A stretch of DNA of 23,384 nt, taken from CAG-791 sp963658695. GTDB taxonomy: Bacteria > Bacillota > Clostridia > Lachnospirales > Lachnospiraceae. Location of the stretch: assembly GCA_963658695.1 (NCBI GenBank), contig CAVKRN010000030.1, positions 1 through 23,384 of the forward strand, given 5' to 3'. The first letter of the stretch is position 1. Every line of letters starts with the position of its first letter. The position numbers and the translations under genes are program-made. A model generated the notes under the pieces. That model saw nothing but the letters and a program-made list of their open reading frames with translations. It was not told where the DNA came from and ran no database searches. Shown piece by piece: positions 15,247 to 22,994 of the stretch.

Positions 15247-15324
15247 TAGCATCCGCATCACGATTTTGATACTTGAAAGCGCCGGGGACTTTCCCCTTGC
15301 ATTCGGGAAATTTCGATGTGGCTG
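15247..15324 (-). repeat. R2-b: copy of palindromic repeat family R2
   Basis: The reverse complement of this 78-bp segment matches R2-a. Its core sequence differs from R2-a, yet also forms a hairpin (GGGGA/TCCCC around CTT, 15284-15296). It occupies the leader of the ABC transporter operon, ending 36 bp before the ATPase start, so it is probably transcribed as part of the mRNA leader. Confidence 0.75.
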
Positions 15325-15359
15325 CCGGCAATGGGGCTGCGGAAGGGAGGCGGCTGGCG

Positions 15360-16070
15360 ATGAGTGAGAAAAGTTTTTTGCGCATTGAAGATCTGAAGAA
15401 AAGCTTTGGAGAAGGGGAGACCCGGCAGGAGGTGCTGCGAGGTCTTTCTTTTGATGTGGAGAAGGGAGAGTTTTGCGTGCTTCTGGGACCGTCGGGATCC
15501 GGAAAATCCACCCTGCTGAACATCATTGGCGGTATCGACAGTGCGGACAGCGGAAGGATTTATATCAACGGGGACCGGATGGAGGACATGAATGAAAAGG
15601 CGCTGACACTGTATCGGCGCAGGCATCTTGGATATGTCTTCCAGATGTACAACCTGATTGCCAATCTGAATGTGAAAGAGAACATCGAGGTTGGGGCATA
15701 TCTCTCCGAAAGTCCGCTGGACATTGATGAACTGCTGCACACACTGGGGCTGTGGGATCACCGGTATAAGCTGCCCAATCAGCTCTCCGGCGGTCAGCAG
15801 CAGAGAGTTTCTATCGGCCGCGCCATCGTAAAAAATCCGGATCTTCTCCTGTGCGACGAACCGACGGGGGCGCTGGATTACAAAACGAGCAAGGAGATTC
15901 TCGAGCTCATTGAGAAGATCAACCGGCAATACGGGAACACGGTGGTTATGGTAACGCACAATGAGGCAATCCGGCAGATGGCCGACCACTGCGTGCGCCT
16001 CCGCGACGGCAACGTGCGCCGCAATGAGAGAAATGCGAATAAGATTCCGGCAGCCGATCTGGAGTGGTGA
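15360..16070 (+). CDS. ABC transporter ATP-binding protein, MacB/LolD type
   Basis: A 236-residue ATPase with Walker A GPSGSGKST (43-51), Q-loop FQMYNLI, signature LSGGQQQR (142-149), Walker B with DEPTGALD (166-173) and the switch His in VMVTHN. The DEPTGALD form and the neighbour mark it as the partner of an FtsX-type permease, in the family that exports peptides, antibiotics or lipids, or senses cell-envelope stress. The frame runs upstream to 15273 through repeat R2-b; I choose ATG 15360 because GGAAGGGAGG lies about 8 nt upstream. The permease starts 93 nt downstream, so both are one operon. Confidence 0.93.
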   Translation: MSEKSFLRIEDLKKSFGEGETRQEVLRGLSFDVEKGEFCVLLGPSGSGKSTLLNIIGGIDSADSGRIYINGDRMEDMNEKALTLYRRRHLGYVFQMYNLIANLNVKENIEVGAYLSESPLDIDELLHTLGLWDHRYKLPNQLSGGQQQRVSIGRAIVKNPDLLLCDEPTGALDYKTSKEILELIEKINRQYGNTVVMVTHNEAIRQMADHCVRLRDGNVRRNERNANKIPAADLEW

Positions 16071-16163
16071 GCGGTAAAGATTGGACTTGAAAACGCAGAC
16101 CTTTTCAGAAGGTGTATGCCCCAAAAGGCGGGCGCAGCGATGGCTGTGGCGAGGGATAAAGAG

Positions 16164-18635
16164 ATGAGTGAACAAGGAAAAATAAAAACGCGTAATCCGC
16201 TTCGGCGCCGGATTTGGCGGGAGCTGACAGGAGAATGGGCGAAATACATTATTATAGCACTGTTTTTGATATTAACGATTGGCTTTGTTTCCGGAATGTA
16301 TGTGGCAAACGGAAGCATGCAGCAGTCGGCGCAGGATAGTGTCGAGGAATACCGGCTGGAGGATGGTCATTTTGAGCTGAAGGAAGAAGCGGATGCAGAG
16401 CTTATAAAAGCGATGGAATCCGGTGATATGGCGGATCTTCTGCGCTATTGCCAAAAGAAGGCAGGGGAACAGGCAGATGCGCAATATGAAATCTTAAAGG
16501 AACGCTATGACCTGGAAGATCCGGATTTTGAAGCCCGGCCGGTTACGCTTTATGAGAATTTCTATCGGGAAGGAAGCGAAGTCCGTGAGCATGCAGGCGG
16601 CGATACGACGCAGACAGAAGGAACCATTCGAGTCTACCCGCTGCGCAGCGAAATTGATCTTCCCTGCATCATGGAAGGATCCCTTCCGGAAAATGATCAG
16701 GAGGTCGCTGTTGACCGGATGCATGCAGACAATGTGGGGCTGAAGGTAGGTGACCGGGTGACCATTGCCGGCGAGAACTTTACCGTCAGTGGTCTGGTGG
16801 CGAACGTGGATTACACGACGCTGTTCGAGAAAAATACCGAGGTGATGTTCGACGCCATCGGTTTTGATGTGGGGCTCTTAACCCAGTCCGGGTTTGACCG
16901 GCTCTCCTCCGTGGTCCACTACAATTATTCCTTCCTATATACGACGGAGGCCGGAAACGGGATCTCCTGCCGTGCAGAAGATGATGTGCAGGAAAAAAGT
17001 TGGTCGGATGCGTTTAGGAAGGCGCTGATTACGCAGGTGGTAGCGGGAGAAAATGAGCTGAAAAGCTATCTTCCGACCTATGCCAATCAGGCGGTTCAGT
17101 TTACAAGAGACGATATCGGCAGCGATAAGGCAATGGGCGGTGTTCTTTTGTATGTGCTTATCGTGGTGCTGGCGTTTATTTTTGCCATAACGATTGGCAA
17201 TACCATTCAGAAAGAGGCTTCGGCGGTCGGAACGCTGCGTGCACTTGGTTATACAAGGGGAGAGCTGCTGCGGCACTATATGGCAGCGCCGGTGCTGGTC
17301 ACACTGCTTGCGTCGGTGATTGGTAACATCATGGGATATACGGTGTTTAAAACGGTTGTGGTGAATATGTATTACAACAGCTACAGCCTGCCGCGCTATG
17401 AGACGATCTTCTCCTCCGAAGCACTGGTTAAGACAACAATCGTTCCTGTGGTACTGATGTTCCTGATCAATAGCATTGTTATCCATAACAAATTGAAGGC
17501 AACGCCGCTGCAGTTTCTTCGGCATGATTTAAAAAAGAGCAGGCGCAAGCGTGCGATGCGGCTTCCGAGGTGGAAATTCCCGGCCAGGTTTCGTCTGCGC
17601 GTGCTGCTGCAGAACCTTCCGGGATATGTGGTGCTATTGTTCGGAATTCTGTTCGTTATGCTGCTGCTGGCCATGGCCATCGGTATGCCGGATACACTGA
17701 ATTATTATCAGGAGCGTGCGTCTGAACTCGTTTTGGCAGATTATCAGACGTTGCTAACGTCCTGGAAGGATACGGATGGAGAGATCCTTGCGACGACGGC
17801 AGAGACCGCAGAAGAAGTCGGAATGAAGACGCTCCTTAGAAAGAGCAGCGATACCGAGGAGAGCGTAACGGTATACGGAATGCAAACGGGCAGTCGATAT
17901 GCAGACATTCCGTTGATATCCGTGGGGGAAGCCTATATCAGCAGCGCCTATGCAGCCAAGTACGGCACAGCAGAGGGAGATACCATTACGCTTTCTGCGC
18001 AGTTCGAAAATACATCCTATGAATTCCTCGTGGCGGGAGTGCAGGAGTATGACGGAGCTGTTGCGGTATTCCTTCCGATTGATGCCTTTCGCGAAACGTT
18101 TGATCTGGATGCGGAAGCTTTTTCCGGCTATCTGTCCGATGAGGAAATCAAGGATATTCCGTCCCGATATATTGCGTCGGTTATCACGCCGAAGGAACTT
18201 ACGAAAATGGTGGATCAGCTGAACCACTCCATGGGATCGTATATGCTCTATTTTCAGTATCTGTGCATTGCACTTGCAGCGGTTCTGATGTATCTTTTGA
18301 CAAAACTGATCATCGAGGCAAATGAGGATGCGATCTCCATGACAAAGATTCTCGGATACAGATCGAGTGAGATTGCTTCCATTTACCTTCTGACGACAAC
18401 CTGGATTGTCATTGGAGAGGAAATTGTCGGCGCTATTGTGGGAACCTGGCTGATGCAGCTGGTTTGGACGGCAATGATGCAGCGCATGGAAGGTTGGTTT
18501 GAGTTTGTGATACAGCCTGCGGGATACGCAAGAATGCTGATGTATGTATTCATTGCTTACCTTCTGGTTGCCGGTCTGGATTTTCGGCGTATTCGCCGGA
18601 TTCCAATGGAAGAAGCATTGAAAAACGTGGAGTAG
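16164..18635 (+). CDS. FtsX-like ABC transporter permease with two FtsX domains
   Basis: About 823 residues. One N-terminal membrane helix (28-48, YIIIALFLILTIGFVSGMYVA) is followed by a large extracellular domain (about 50-320) and three helices near 326-345, 375-395 and 425-445. A helix near 482-510 precedes a second extracellular domain (about 512-690). Three or more C-terminal helices follow (692-715, 735-770, 792-810). This duplicated 4-helix FtsX layout is typical of Firmicutes MacB-like permeases that work by transmitting ATPase movements to extracytoplasmic domains. Start chosen at MSEQGKIKTRN (16164) with GAGGG upstream; 16116 is a possible longer start. No two-component system lies nearby, so the substrate cannot be inferred. 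Confidence 0.9.
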   Translation: MSEQGKIKTRNPLRRRIWRELTGEWAKYIIIALFLILTIGFVSGMYVANGSMQQSAQDSVEEYRLEDGHFELKEEADAELIKAMESGDMADLLRYCQKKAGEQADAQYEILKERYDLEDPDFEARPVTLYENFYREGSEVREHAGGDTTQTEGTIRVYPLRSEIDLPCIMEGSLPENDQEVAVDRMHADNVGLKVGDRVTIAGENFTVSGLVANVDYTTLFEKNTEVMFDAIGFDVGLLTQSGFDRLSSVVHYNYSFLYTTEAGNGISCRAEDDVQEKSWSDAFRKALITQVVAGENELKSYLPTYANQAVQFTRDDIGSDKAMGGVLLYVLIVVLAFIFAITIGNTIQKEASAVGTLRALGYTRGELLRHYMAAPVLVTLLASVIGNIMGYTVFKTVVVNMYYNSYSLPRYETIFSSEALVKTTIVPVVLMFLINSIVIHNKLKATPLQFLRHDLKKSRRKRAMRLPRWKFPARFRLRVLLQNLPGYVVLLFGILFVMLLLAMAIGMPDTLNYYQERASELVLADYQTLLTSWKDTDGEILATTAETAEEVGMKTLLRKSSDTEESVTVYGMQTGSRYADIPLISVGEAYISSAYAAKYGTAEGDTITLSAQFENTSYEFLVAGVQEYDGAVAVFLPIDAFRETFDLDAEAFSGYLSDEEIKDIPSRYIASVITPKELTKMVDQLNHSMGSYMLYFQYLCIALAAVLMYLLTKLIIEANEDAISMTKILGYRSSEIASIYLLTTTWIVIGEEIVGAIVGTWLMQLVWTAMMQRMEGWFEFVIQPAGYARMLMYVFIAYLLVAGLDFRRIRRIPMEEALKNVE

Positions 18636-18654
18636 GGGCACCTGTAATTCGTGC

Positions 18655-18683
18655 TTGACAGATGAGAAGGAGAAGTGTATTAT
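18655..18683 (+). promoter_or_regulatory. Promoter of the metNIQ leader transcript
   Basis: A perfect TTGACA (18655-18660) is followed after 17 bp by TATTAT (18678-18683). The predicted start near 18690 gives a transcript with a leader of about 395 nt before metN. Confidence 0.8.
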
Positions 18684-18722
18684 CCGACTAAATCAATAGG
18701 AAAGGCTGATTTAAATAGACTG

Positions 18723-18750
18723 TTGATTTACACCAAGTTTGAACTATACT
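18723..18750 (+). promoter_or_regulatory. Possible second promoter of the metNIQ leader
   Basis: TTGATT (18723-18728), 16 bp, then TATACT (18745-18750). Start would be near 18757, 29 nt before the leader ORF. Weaker than the promoter at 18655. Confidence 0.45.
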
Positions 18751-18785
18751 AGCCTAAGAACAGTTACGGACAGGAGATTTTCGAG

Positions 18786-18872
18786 ATGACGCGCACCGCA
18801 CATGGTTCCAACTTCACATCGATGATGCGAATGATGTGCTGCTTCATGGACATGTGCCATGAGGCTTGTTGA
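18786..18872 (+). CDS. Met/Cys-rich leader peptide of the metNIQ operon (28 aa)
   Basis: ATG at 18786 has a strong AGGAG (18772-18776) nine nt upstream. The 28-residue peptide has Met at 1, 13, 14, 16, 17, 21 and 23 and Cys at 18, 19, 24 and 28. Nine of the twelve residues 13-24 are Met or Cys (SMMRMMCC then F-M-D-M-C). Its TGA (18870-18872) is next to the antiterminator segment. It lies between the promoter and the intrinsic terminator in front of a methionine transporter operon. This is what a ribosome-stalling attenuator peptide such as TrpL or HisL looks like, with Met and Cys in place of Trp or His. No function is expected for the peptide itself. Being called from composition, ribosome site and RNA structure together, the reading as a translated leader is strong but untested. 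Confidence 0.82.
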   Translation: MTRTAHGSNFTSMMRMMCCFMDMCHEAC

Positions 18873-18939
18873 TGTGCATCTGCTCGCGGAGTTTTCTTTC
18901 CAAGTCAGGAATGGATGAGTATAATAGGGCGGGTGCACG
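18841..18939 (+). promoter_or_regulatory. Attenuator RNA: pause hairpin and antiterminator
   Basis: Inside the leader ORF a 9-bp hairpin GCTTCATGG/CCATGAGGC (18841-18849 with 18857-18865) could be the pause structure. Immediately after the stop codon, 18873-18885 can pair with 18927-18939 over 13 bp (nine Watson-Crick, four G-U). That pairing takes up the whole left arm of the terminator. A ribosome that reaches the stop would cover 18873-18885 and release the terminator. One stalled on the Met/Cys codons at 18822-18857 would leave it free and allow readthrough. Confidence 0.7.
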
Positions 18940-18962
18940 CGGGTGCATCCGCTTTTCTTTTT
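18929..18962 (+). terminator. Intrinsic terminator in the metNIQ leader (attenuator)
   Basis: A 10-bp stem GCGGGTGCAC/GTGCATCCGC (18929-18938 with 18943-18952, one G-U) with loop GCGG is followed by TTTTCTTTTT. It lies 56 nt after the leader stop and about 120 nt before metN, in the same direction, so it must be passed to express the operon. Confidence 0.9.
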
Positions 18963-18994
18963 GGAAAGCAACGATTCAGTGCTCATAGTTACCT

Positions 18995-19017
18995 CGATTT
19001 TCCTTTGGAAAACATCG
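18995..19017 (+). other. Hairpin between attenuator and metN
   Basis: CGAT-TTTCC and GGAAA-AC-ATCG form a 9-bp stem with a 2-nt bulge and a TTT loop. No T run follows, so it is not a terminator; it may protect or insulate the processed mRNA 5' end. Confidence 0.35.
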
Positions 19018-19085
19018 GGATGGCTGGATGGGGCGTTTGGATGGCCGGCAGGCAAACGCAGCCGGCAGAGTATGAGGGAGAATGC

Positions 19086-20168
19086 ATGGCAATTATAGAG
19101 GTTAAGAATCTCTCCAAGACCTTCACCACCAAGGATGCAAAGGTGGAGGCACTGAAAAATATCAATTTTTCAGTTGAAGCGGGAGATATCTACGGCATCA
19201 TCGGAATGTCGGGGGCGGGAAAGAGTACATTGGTACGGTGTCTGAATTACCTGGAGGTTCCCACAGAGGGAACGGTGACAACCTTCGGCAAGGAGCTGGG
19301 AACGCTGTCGGGGAAGGAGCTGCGCCGGCTTCGCGGGAGCATCAGCATGATTTTCCAGGGTTTCAATCTTCTGATGCAGCGCACGGTACTGGACAATATC
19401 ATCTTTCCGCTGACGCTGCAGGAGAAAAAGCTGTCCCGGCAGGATGCCAGGAAAAAGGCAGAGGAGCTTTTGAAAATCGTCGGACTTAGCGAGAAGGCCA
19501 AGGCTTATCCGGCACAGCTCTCCGGCGGACAGAAGCAGCGCGTTGCCATTGCAAGAGCACTGGCCAGTGACCCGAAGATCCTGTTGTGCGATGAGGCGAC
19601 CAGCGCGCTGGATCCCCAGACCACACAGTCTATTCTCCAGCTTCTTCGCAAGATTAACGAGGAGACCGGTATCACCATCGTAATCATTACCCATCAGATG
19701 TCCGTGGTCCGTGAAATCTGCCGCCATGTGGCGATTGTGGAAAGCGGAGAGATTGTCGAAGATGGACTTGTGGAGGATATATTTACACATCCGAAGTCAA
19801 GAGCGGCCAGACAGCTCATCATTGAAGGCAAGGACCCGGATGAATGGGAGAAAGAGCAGGAAAGCCAGAAGACGCATTCGGAGCTTCAAAGCGAGCTGCA
19901 TGAAACGCGGCGGGTACGCATTGTATTCAGTACGAATTCTTCTTATGAGCCGGTGATTGCCAACATGATTCTGGAGACGGGGCATCCGGTGAACATCCTG
20001 CGGGCCGATACCAAGGACATCGGCGGCGTTGCAAGAGGCGAGATGGTTTTGGGGCTGGACAATGATCCGGTGGCAGCGGACCGGCAGATTGCGTACCTGG
20101 AGCAGCGCGGACTGGCTGTGGAAGAGCTGACAAAGGAAGGAGCCCTTGCGGGAGGTGAAAAGGCATGA
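19086..20168 (+). CDS. metN: Methionine ABC transporter ATP-binding protein
   Basis: A 360-residue ATPase with Walker A GMSGAGKST (40-48), Q-loop FQGFNLL, signature LSGGQKQR (145-152), Walker B DEATSALD (169-176) and switch IITHQMSVV. The C-terminal NIL domain (about 275-355, RRVRIVFSTNSSYEPV..) binds methionine in characterised MetN proteins and inhibits transport when Met is abundant, so it marks this as MetN rather than a generic importer ATPase. An in-frame extension to 18915 would begin before the terminator and is rejected; ATG 19086 has GAGGGAGA 5-9 nt upstream. It is followed with a 4-nt overlap by metI. Confidence 0.96.
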   Translation: MAIIEVKNLSKTFTTKDAKVEALKNINFSVEAGDIYGIIGMSGAGKSTLVRCLNYLEVPTEGTVTTFGKELGTLSGKELRRLRGSISMIFQGFNLLMQRTVLDNIIFPLTLQEKKLSRQDARKKAEELLKIVGLSEKAKAYPAQLSGGQKQRVAIARALASDPKILLCDEATSALDPQTTQSILQLLRKINEETGITIVIITHQMSVVREICRHVAIVESGEIVEDGLVEDIFTHPKSRAARQLIIEGKDPDEWEKEQESQKTHSELQSELHETRRVRIVFSTNSSYEPVIANMILETGHPVNILRADTKDIGGVARGEMVLGLDNDPVAADRQIAYLEQRGLAVEELTKEGALAGGEKA

Positions 20169-20824
20169 GTGCACAGGAAATTCAAATGATTGCCGAGGGC
20201 GTTCGGGATACGCTGTATATGACGTTGGTCTCTTGTCTTTTGGGATATGTGATCGGACTTCCCTGGGGAATTGTCCTGACGGTGACGGATAAGGACGGAC
20301 TTCATCCCAATGCCGGAATCTACCGGGTACTGGATGTGATTACAAATGTCATGCGGTCGGTGCCGTTTTTGATCCTTCTGATCATTGTGCTGCCGCTGAC
20401 GAAGATCATTGTGGGAAAGACCTATGGTTCCACGGCAACGATTGTTCCGCTGGTTATTTCGGCGGCACCGCTGATCGCTCGGATGGTGGAGTCCTCGCTG
20501 AAGGAGGTTGACCACGGCGTGATCGAGGCCGCGCAGTCCATGGGGGCCAATAATATTCAGATTGTACTGCGAGTCCTTCTGGGGGAGGCAAGGGTTTCCT
20601 TGATTTCCGGCGCTACGATCACCATCGGAACGATTCTTGGATACTCCGCTATGGCGGGAACCATCGGCGGCGGCGGACTGGGAGACATCGCTATTCGTTA
20701 CGGATACTATCGATTTCAGCCTAATATTCTGTATGTGACTGTAATCCTGTTGATTCTGCTGGTGCAGATCTTCCAGTTGATCGGTTCCATTCTGGCGGTT
20801 CGTCTCGACAAGAGACATATCTGA
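20165..20824 (+). CDS. metI: Methionine ABC transporter permease
   Basis: The 219-residue membrane protein has five helices (about 18-42, 57-80, 93-112, 145-165, 190-212). The ATPase-contacting EAA loop is seen as EAAQSMGANNIQIVLRVLLGEA, and GTIGGGGLGDIAIRYGY near the C-terminus is typical of MetI. The start codon overlaps the metN stop (ATGA), with GGGAGG upstream. It forms the transport channel with MetN and receives substrate from MetQ. Confidence 0.96.
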   Translation: MSAQEIQMIAEGVRDTLYMTLVSCLLGYVIGLPWGIVLTVTDKDGLHPNAGIYRVLDVITNVMRSVPFLILLIIVLPLTKIIVGKTYGSTATIVPLVISAAPLIARMVESSLKEVDHGVIEAAQSMGANNIQIVLRVLLGEARVSLISGATITIGTILGYSAMAGTIGGGGLGDIAIRYGYYRFQPNILYVTVILLILLVQIFQLIGSILAVRLDKRHI

Positions 20825-21047
20825 GTCTTGGTATCTCGAGTCTGCTTCATATTAGGTAGGGACTCCGGATGCTGAATAATTGCAACATTTTCACATGGAT
20901 TGCTTCGGCGAACAGGCAGGACCTGGAAGGCCGTTGTAATAGAGGAGTTGTACCGGCGGCGGATACAAAGAGCGTATTTACAAACCGGTACGCAAACATT
21001 TATGGGGTACTTCCCCGCAGGCGCAGTAAGCGCAGAAAGAGGAGATT
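20825..21047 (+). other. Intergenic region between metI and metQ
   Basis: No gene recognised. A short stem GAGTC/GACTC (20839-20866 area) and GCGTA/TACGC around 20971-20992 are present without a T run. Open frames here (for example one beginning at 20900 that runs into metQ in another frame) lack a ribosome site. The 223-bp gap is long for an operon with otherwise tight coupling; it may allow differential expression of the abundant binding protein. Confidence 0.4.
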
Positions 21048-21971
21048 ATGAAAAACAAGTTTTTAGCAGTACTCGCAGCATCCACACTGGCAGCAGGCCT
21101 TCTGGCCGGCTGCGGCAGCTCTTCCTCCGATTCCGCGGCAGCAGCATCCACAGAAGCTGCAGAGGCATCTACAGAGGCTGCTACAGAGGCGGCTGAGGCA
21201 GCAACGGAGGCTGTTGCAGATGGCGACAACGTCATCAAGGTTGCAGCTTCTCAGACACCGCACTCTGAGATTCTGGACGCTGTAAAGGACCTTCTGAAGG
21301 AAGAGGGCTATGAGTTGGAAGTTACTGTATTTGAGGATTACGTACAGCCCAACAATGTCGTAGAGTCCGGCGACTTTGATGCAAACTACTTCCAGCATGT
21401 GAATTACCTCAACTCCTTCAACGAGGAGAACGGAACTCACCTTGCCATCGCTGAGAATGGTAAGATCCACTATGAGCCCTTCGGAATCTACGGCGGAACC
21501 AAGTCCAGCCTGGATGATATCGCTGACGGCGACACCATCGCAATCCCGAACGACACCACCAACGAGGCAAGAGCGCTTCTTCTGCTGCAGCAGGAAGGCC
21601 TGATCACTCTGGCTGACGGCGCCGGCGTAACAGCAACTGTCAATGATGTTGCAGAGAATCCTTACAACCTGGAGCTGGTTGAGGTTGAGGCAGCACAGGT
21701 TCCCAAGCAGCTTCCGAGCGTAGCATTTGGTGTTATCAACGGTAACTATGCACTGGAGAATGGCCTCAACGTAGCTACTGATGCACTGGCTACCGAATCC
21801 GCAGAGGGTGACGCCATTCAGCAGTATGTGAACATCATTGCGGTAGAGGAAGGCAACGAGTCCTCTGCAAAGATCAAGGCACTGGTTGATGCACTTCATT
21901 CCGAGACCGCTGTAAACTACATTGGCGATACCTATCAGGGCGCAGTGGTTGCTTACGACGGCGAGCAGTAA
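21048..21971 (+). CDS. metQ: Methionine-binding lipoprotein, NlpA/MetQ family
   Basis: A lipoprotein signal peptide (MKNKFLAV...) ends at the lipobox LLAGC, so Cys22 becomes the lipid anchor outside the membrane. Residues 23-55 form a low-complexity Ser/Ala/Thr/Glu linker with repeated AS/ATEAAE units, a flexible tether. The binding domain (about 57-305) shows the NlpA family marks KVAASQTPHSEIL, VVESGDFDANYFQHVNYL and YGGTKSSLDDIADGDTIAIPNDTTNEARAL. It delivers D/L-methionine to MetNI. AGAGGAG lies 3 nt before the ATG. The gene is the last of the operon, and a strong terminator follows. Confidence 0.95.
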   Translation: MKNKFLAVLAASTLAAGLLAGCGSSSSDSAAAASTEAAEASTEAATEAAEAATEAVADGDNVIKVAASQTPHSEILDAVKDLLKEEGYELEVTVFEDYVQPNNVVESGDFDANYFQHVNYLNSFNEENGTHLAIAENGKIHYEPFGIYGGTKSSLDDIADGDTIAIPNDTTNEARALLLLQQEGLITLADGAGVTATVNDVAENPYNLELVEVEAAQVPKQLPSVAFGVINGNYALENGLNVATDALATESAEGDAIQQYVNIIAVEEGNESSAKIKALVDALHSETAVNYIGDTYQGAVVAYDGEQ

Positions 21972-22063
21972 TCCGGCATTGACAAAAATACCGACCTTAT
22001 AGAGCTTGAATTGCTACGCTGTTTTGTGAAACGGTTACCGATTGTGAAACGGCTGCAACGATG

Positions 22064-22106
22064 AAGACCGGCATCCTCTCTTTATGAGGGCGCCGGTCTT
22101 TTTTTC
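22064..22106 (+). terminator. Rho-independent terminator of metNIQ
   Basis: AAGACCGGC pairs with GCCGGTCTT (22064-22072 with 22092-22100), an inner stem CCTC/GAGG extends it, and a run of T follows to 22106. Confidence 0.92.
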
Positions 22107-22129
22107 GCTGGTGGACAGCTGCGCAGAGA

Positions 22130-22846
22130 TTATCTTTCAAGAATTCTTCCGTCCAGGGAAATCGTAACAACCTGCCAGGGAAGGAATTTACCGCTGTTCT
22201 TCAGCGCAGTGATGGCTGCATGCTCCAGGCCGCCGCAGCAGGGCACTTCCATGCGGACGACAGTGACGCTCTGGATGTCGTTGGTCTGAATGATCTGTGT
22301 CAGCTTCTCGCTGTAATCCACATCATCCAGCTTCGGACATCCGATGAGTGTGACACGCCCGCGCATGAATTCCAGATGCATACCAGCGTAGGCGTAGGCG
22401 GTGCAGTCGGCAGCAATCAAGAGCTTTGCTCCGTCAAAATAAGGCGCGTTTACAGGTACCAGCTGAATCTGCACCGGCCATTGTGCCAGTTGGGATTGGG
22501 GGGCATTAGTAGTGCAATCCGCCGGCTGCGGGGCAGGAACGCTGCCGCGCTGAAACTGACGCATCTGGTGCCCGGGGCATCCAAGAGGACTGGGGGCGGC
22601 TGTCTGGCGGACCTTTTTGTGCTCCTCAACCGCGGCTTCATCGTAAGCTGCCGCCTCACGCTGTGTGAAGGAAATTGCTCCGGTGGGACACTCCGGCAGG
22701 CAGTCTCCCATACCGTCACAGTAGTCATCGCGCAGGAGCTTTGCCTTACCGTCTACAATTTCAATGGCACCCTCGTGACAGGCATGGGCACAGGCACCAC
22801 AGCCATTGCATTTGTCTTCATCAATGTGAATGATTTGTCGAATCAT
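22130..22846 (-). CDS. 4Fe-4S ferredoxin-like protein with C-terminal Cys-containing domain
   Basis: The 238-residue protein begins with a bacterial 2x[4Fe-4S] ferredoxin domain (about 1-62). Cluster 1 has the full set C13-x2-C16-x2-C19 plus C53. In the second motif the middle cysteine is replaced by methionine (C43-D-G-M46-G-D-C49-L-P-E-C53-P), so only C43, C49 and C23 remain, as in 7Fe or altered clusters. A linker with Pro/Gln/Ala follows, then a domain of about 110 residues with LIAADCTAYAYAG, TLIGCPKLDD and EVPCCGGLEHA, whose conserved Cys could bind metal. An electron-transfer role is likely, partner unknown. ATG 22846 is preferred over 22870 because AGGAAAGG precedes it. Divergent from a Crp/Fnr gene, the likely regulator. 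Confidence 0.88.
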   Translation of the reverse strand: MIRQIIHIDEDKCNGCGACAHACHEGAIEIVDGKAKLLRDDYCDGMGDCLPECPTGAISFTQREAAAYDEAAVEEHKKVRQTAAPSPLGCPGHQMRQFQRGSVPAPQPADCTTNAPQSQLAQWPVQIQLVPVNAPYFDGAKLLIAADCTAYAYAGMHLEFMRGRVTLIGCPKLDDVDYSEKLTQIIQTNDIQSVTVVRMEVPCCGGLEHAAITALKNSGKFLPWQVVTISLDGRILER

Positions 22847-22967
22847 AATATATCCTTTCCTTAATAACAATGACGTTATGCACCAGCGGGGGCGGAAGAT
22901 ATAGTATCTCCGGCATCATTGAATCCGTTGGATGAGTGTAGTATGGTTCATAGGAATGAGAATGTAT

Positions 22968-22981
22968 GTGGTTATAACCAC
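22968..22981. promoter_or_regulatory. Perfect 14-bp palindrome before the second Crp/Fnr gene
   Basis: GTGGTTATAACCAC is fully self-complementary and lies two bases before the ribosome site (AAGGA, 22984-22988) of the Crp/Fnr gene. As protein-binding site it could give autorepression. An additional imperfect palindrome GGAGATA-CTA-TATCTTCC occurs on the minus strand near 22897-22914. Confidence 0.5.
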
Positions 22982-22994
22982 GAAAGGATAAAGA

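Noticed and set aside
18915..19085. In-frame N-terminal extension of MetN
   Set aside because: It would start upstream of and read through the leader terminator; MetN similarity begins at 19086 behind a good ribosome site.
18690..19085. SAM riboswitch or Met T-box in the metN leader
   Set aside because: I saw no S-box core, no four-way junction around the leader, and no T-box bulge sequence. A covariance-model search was not possible, so this is by eye.
20869..21196. Small genes between metI and metQ
   Set aside because: Open frames lack ribosome sites and run into metQ in a different frame; composition is unlike the neighbours.
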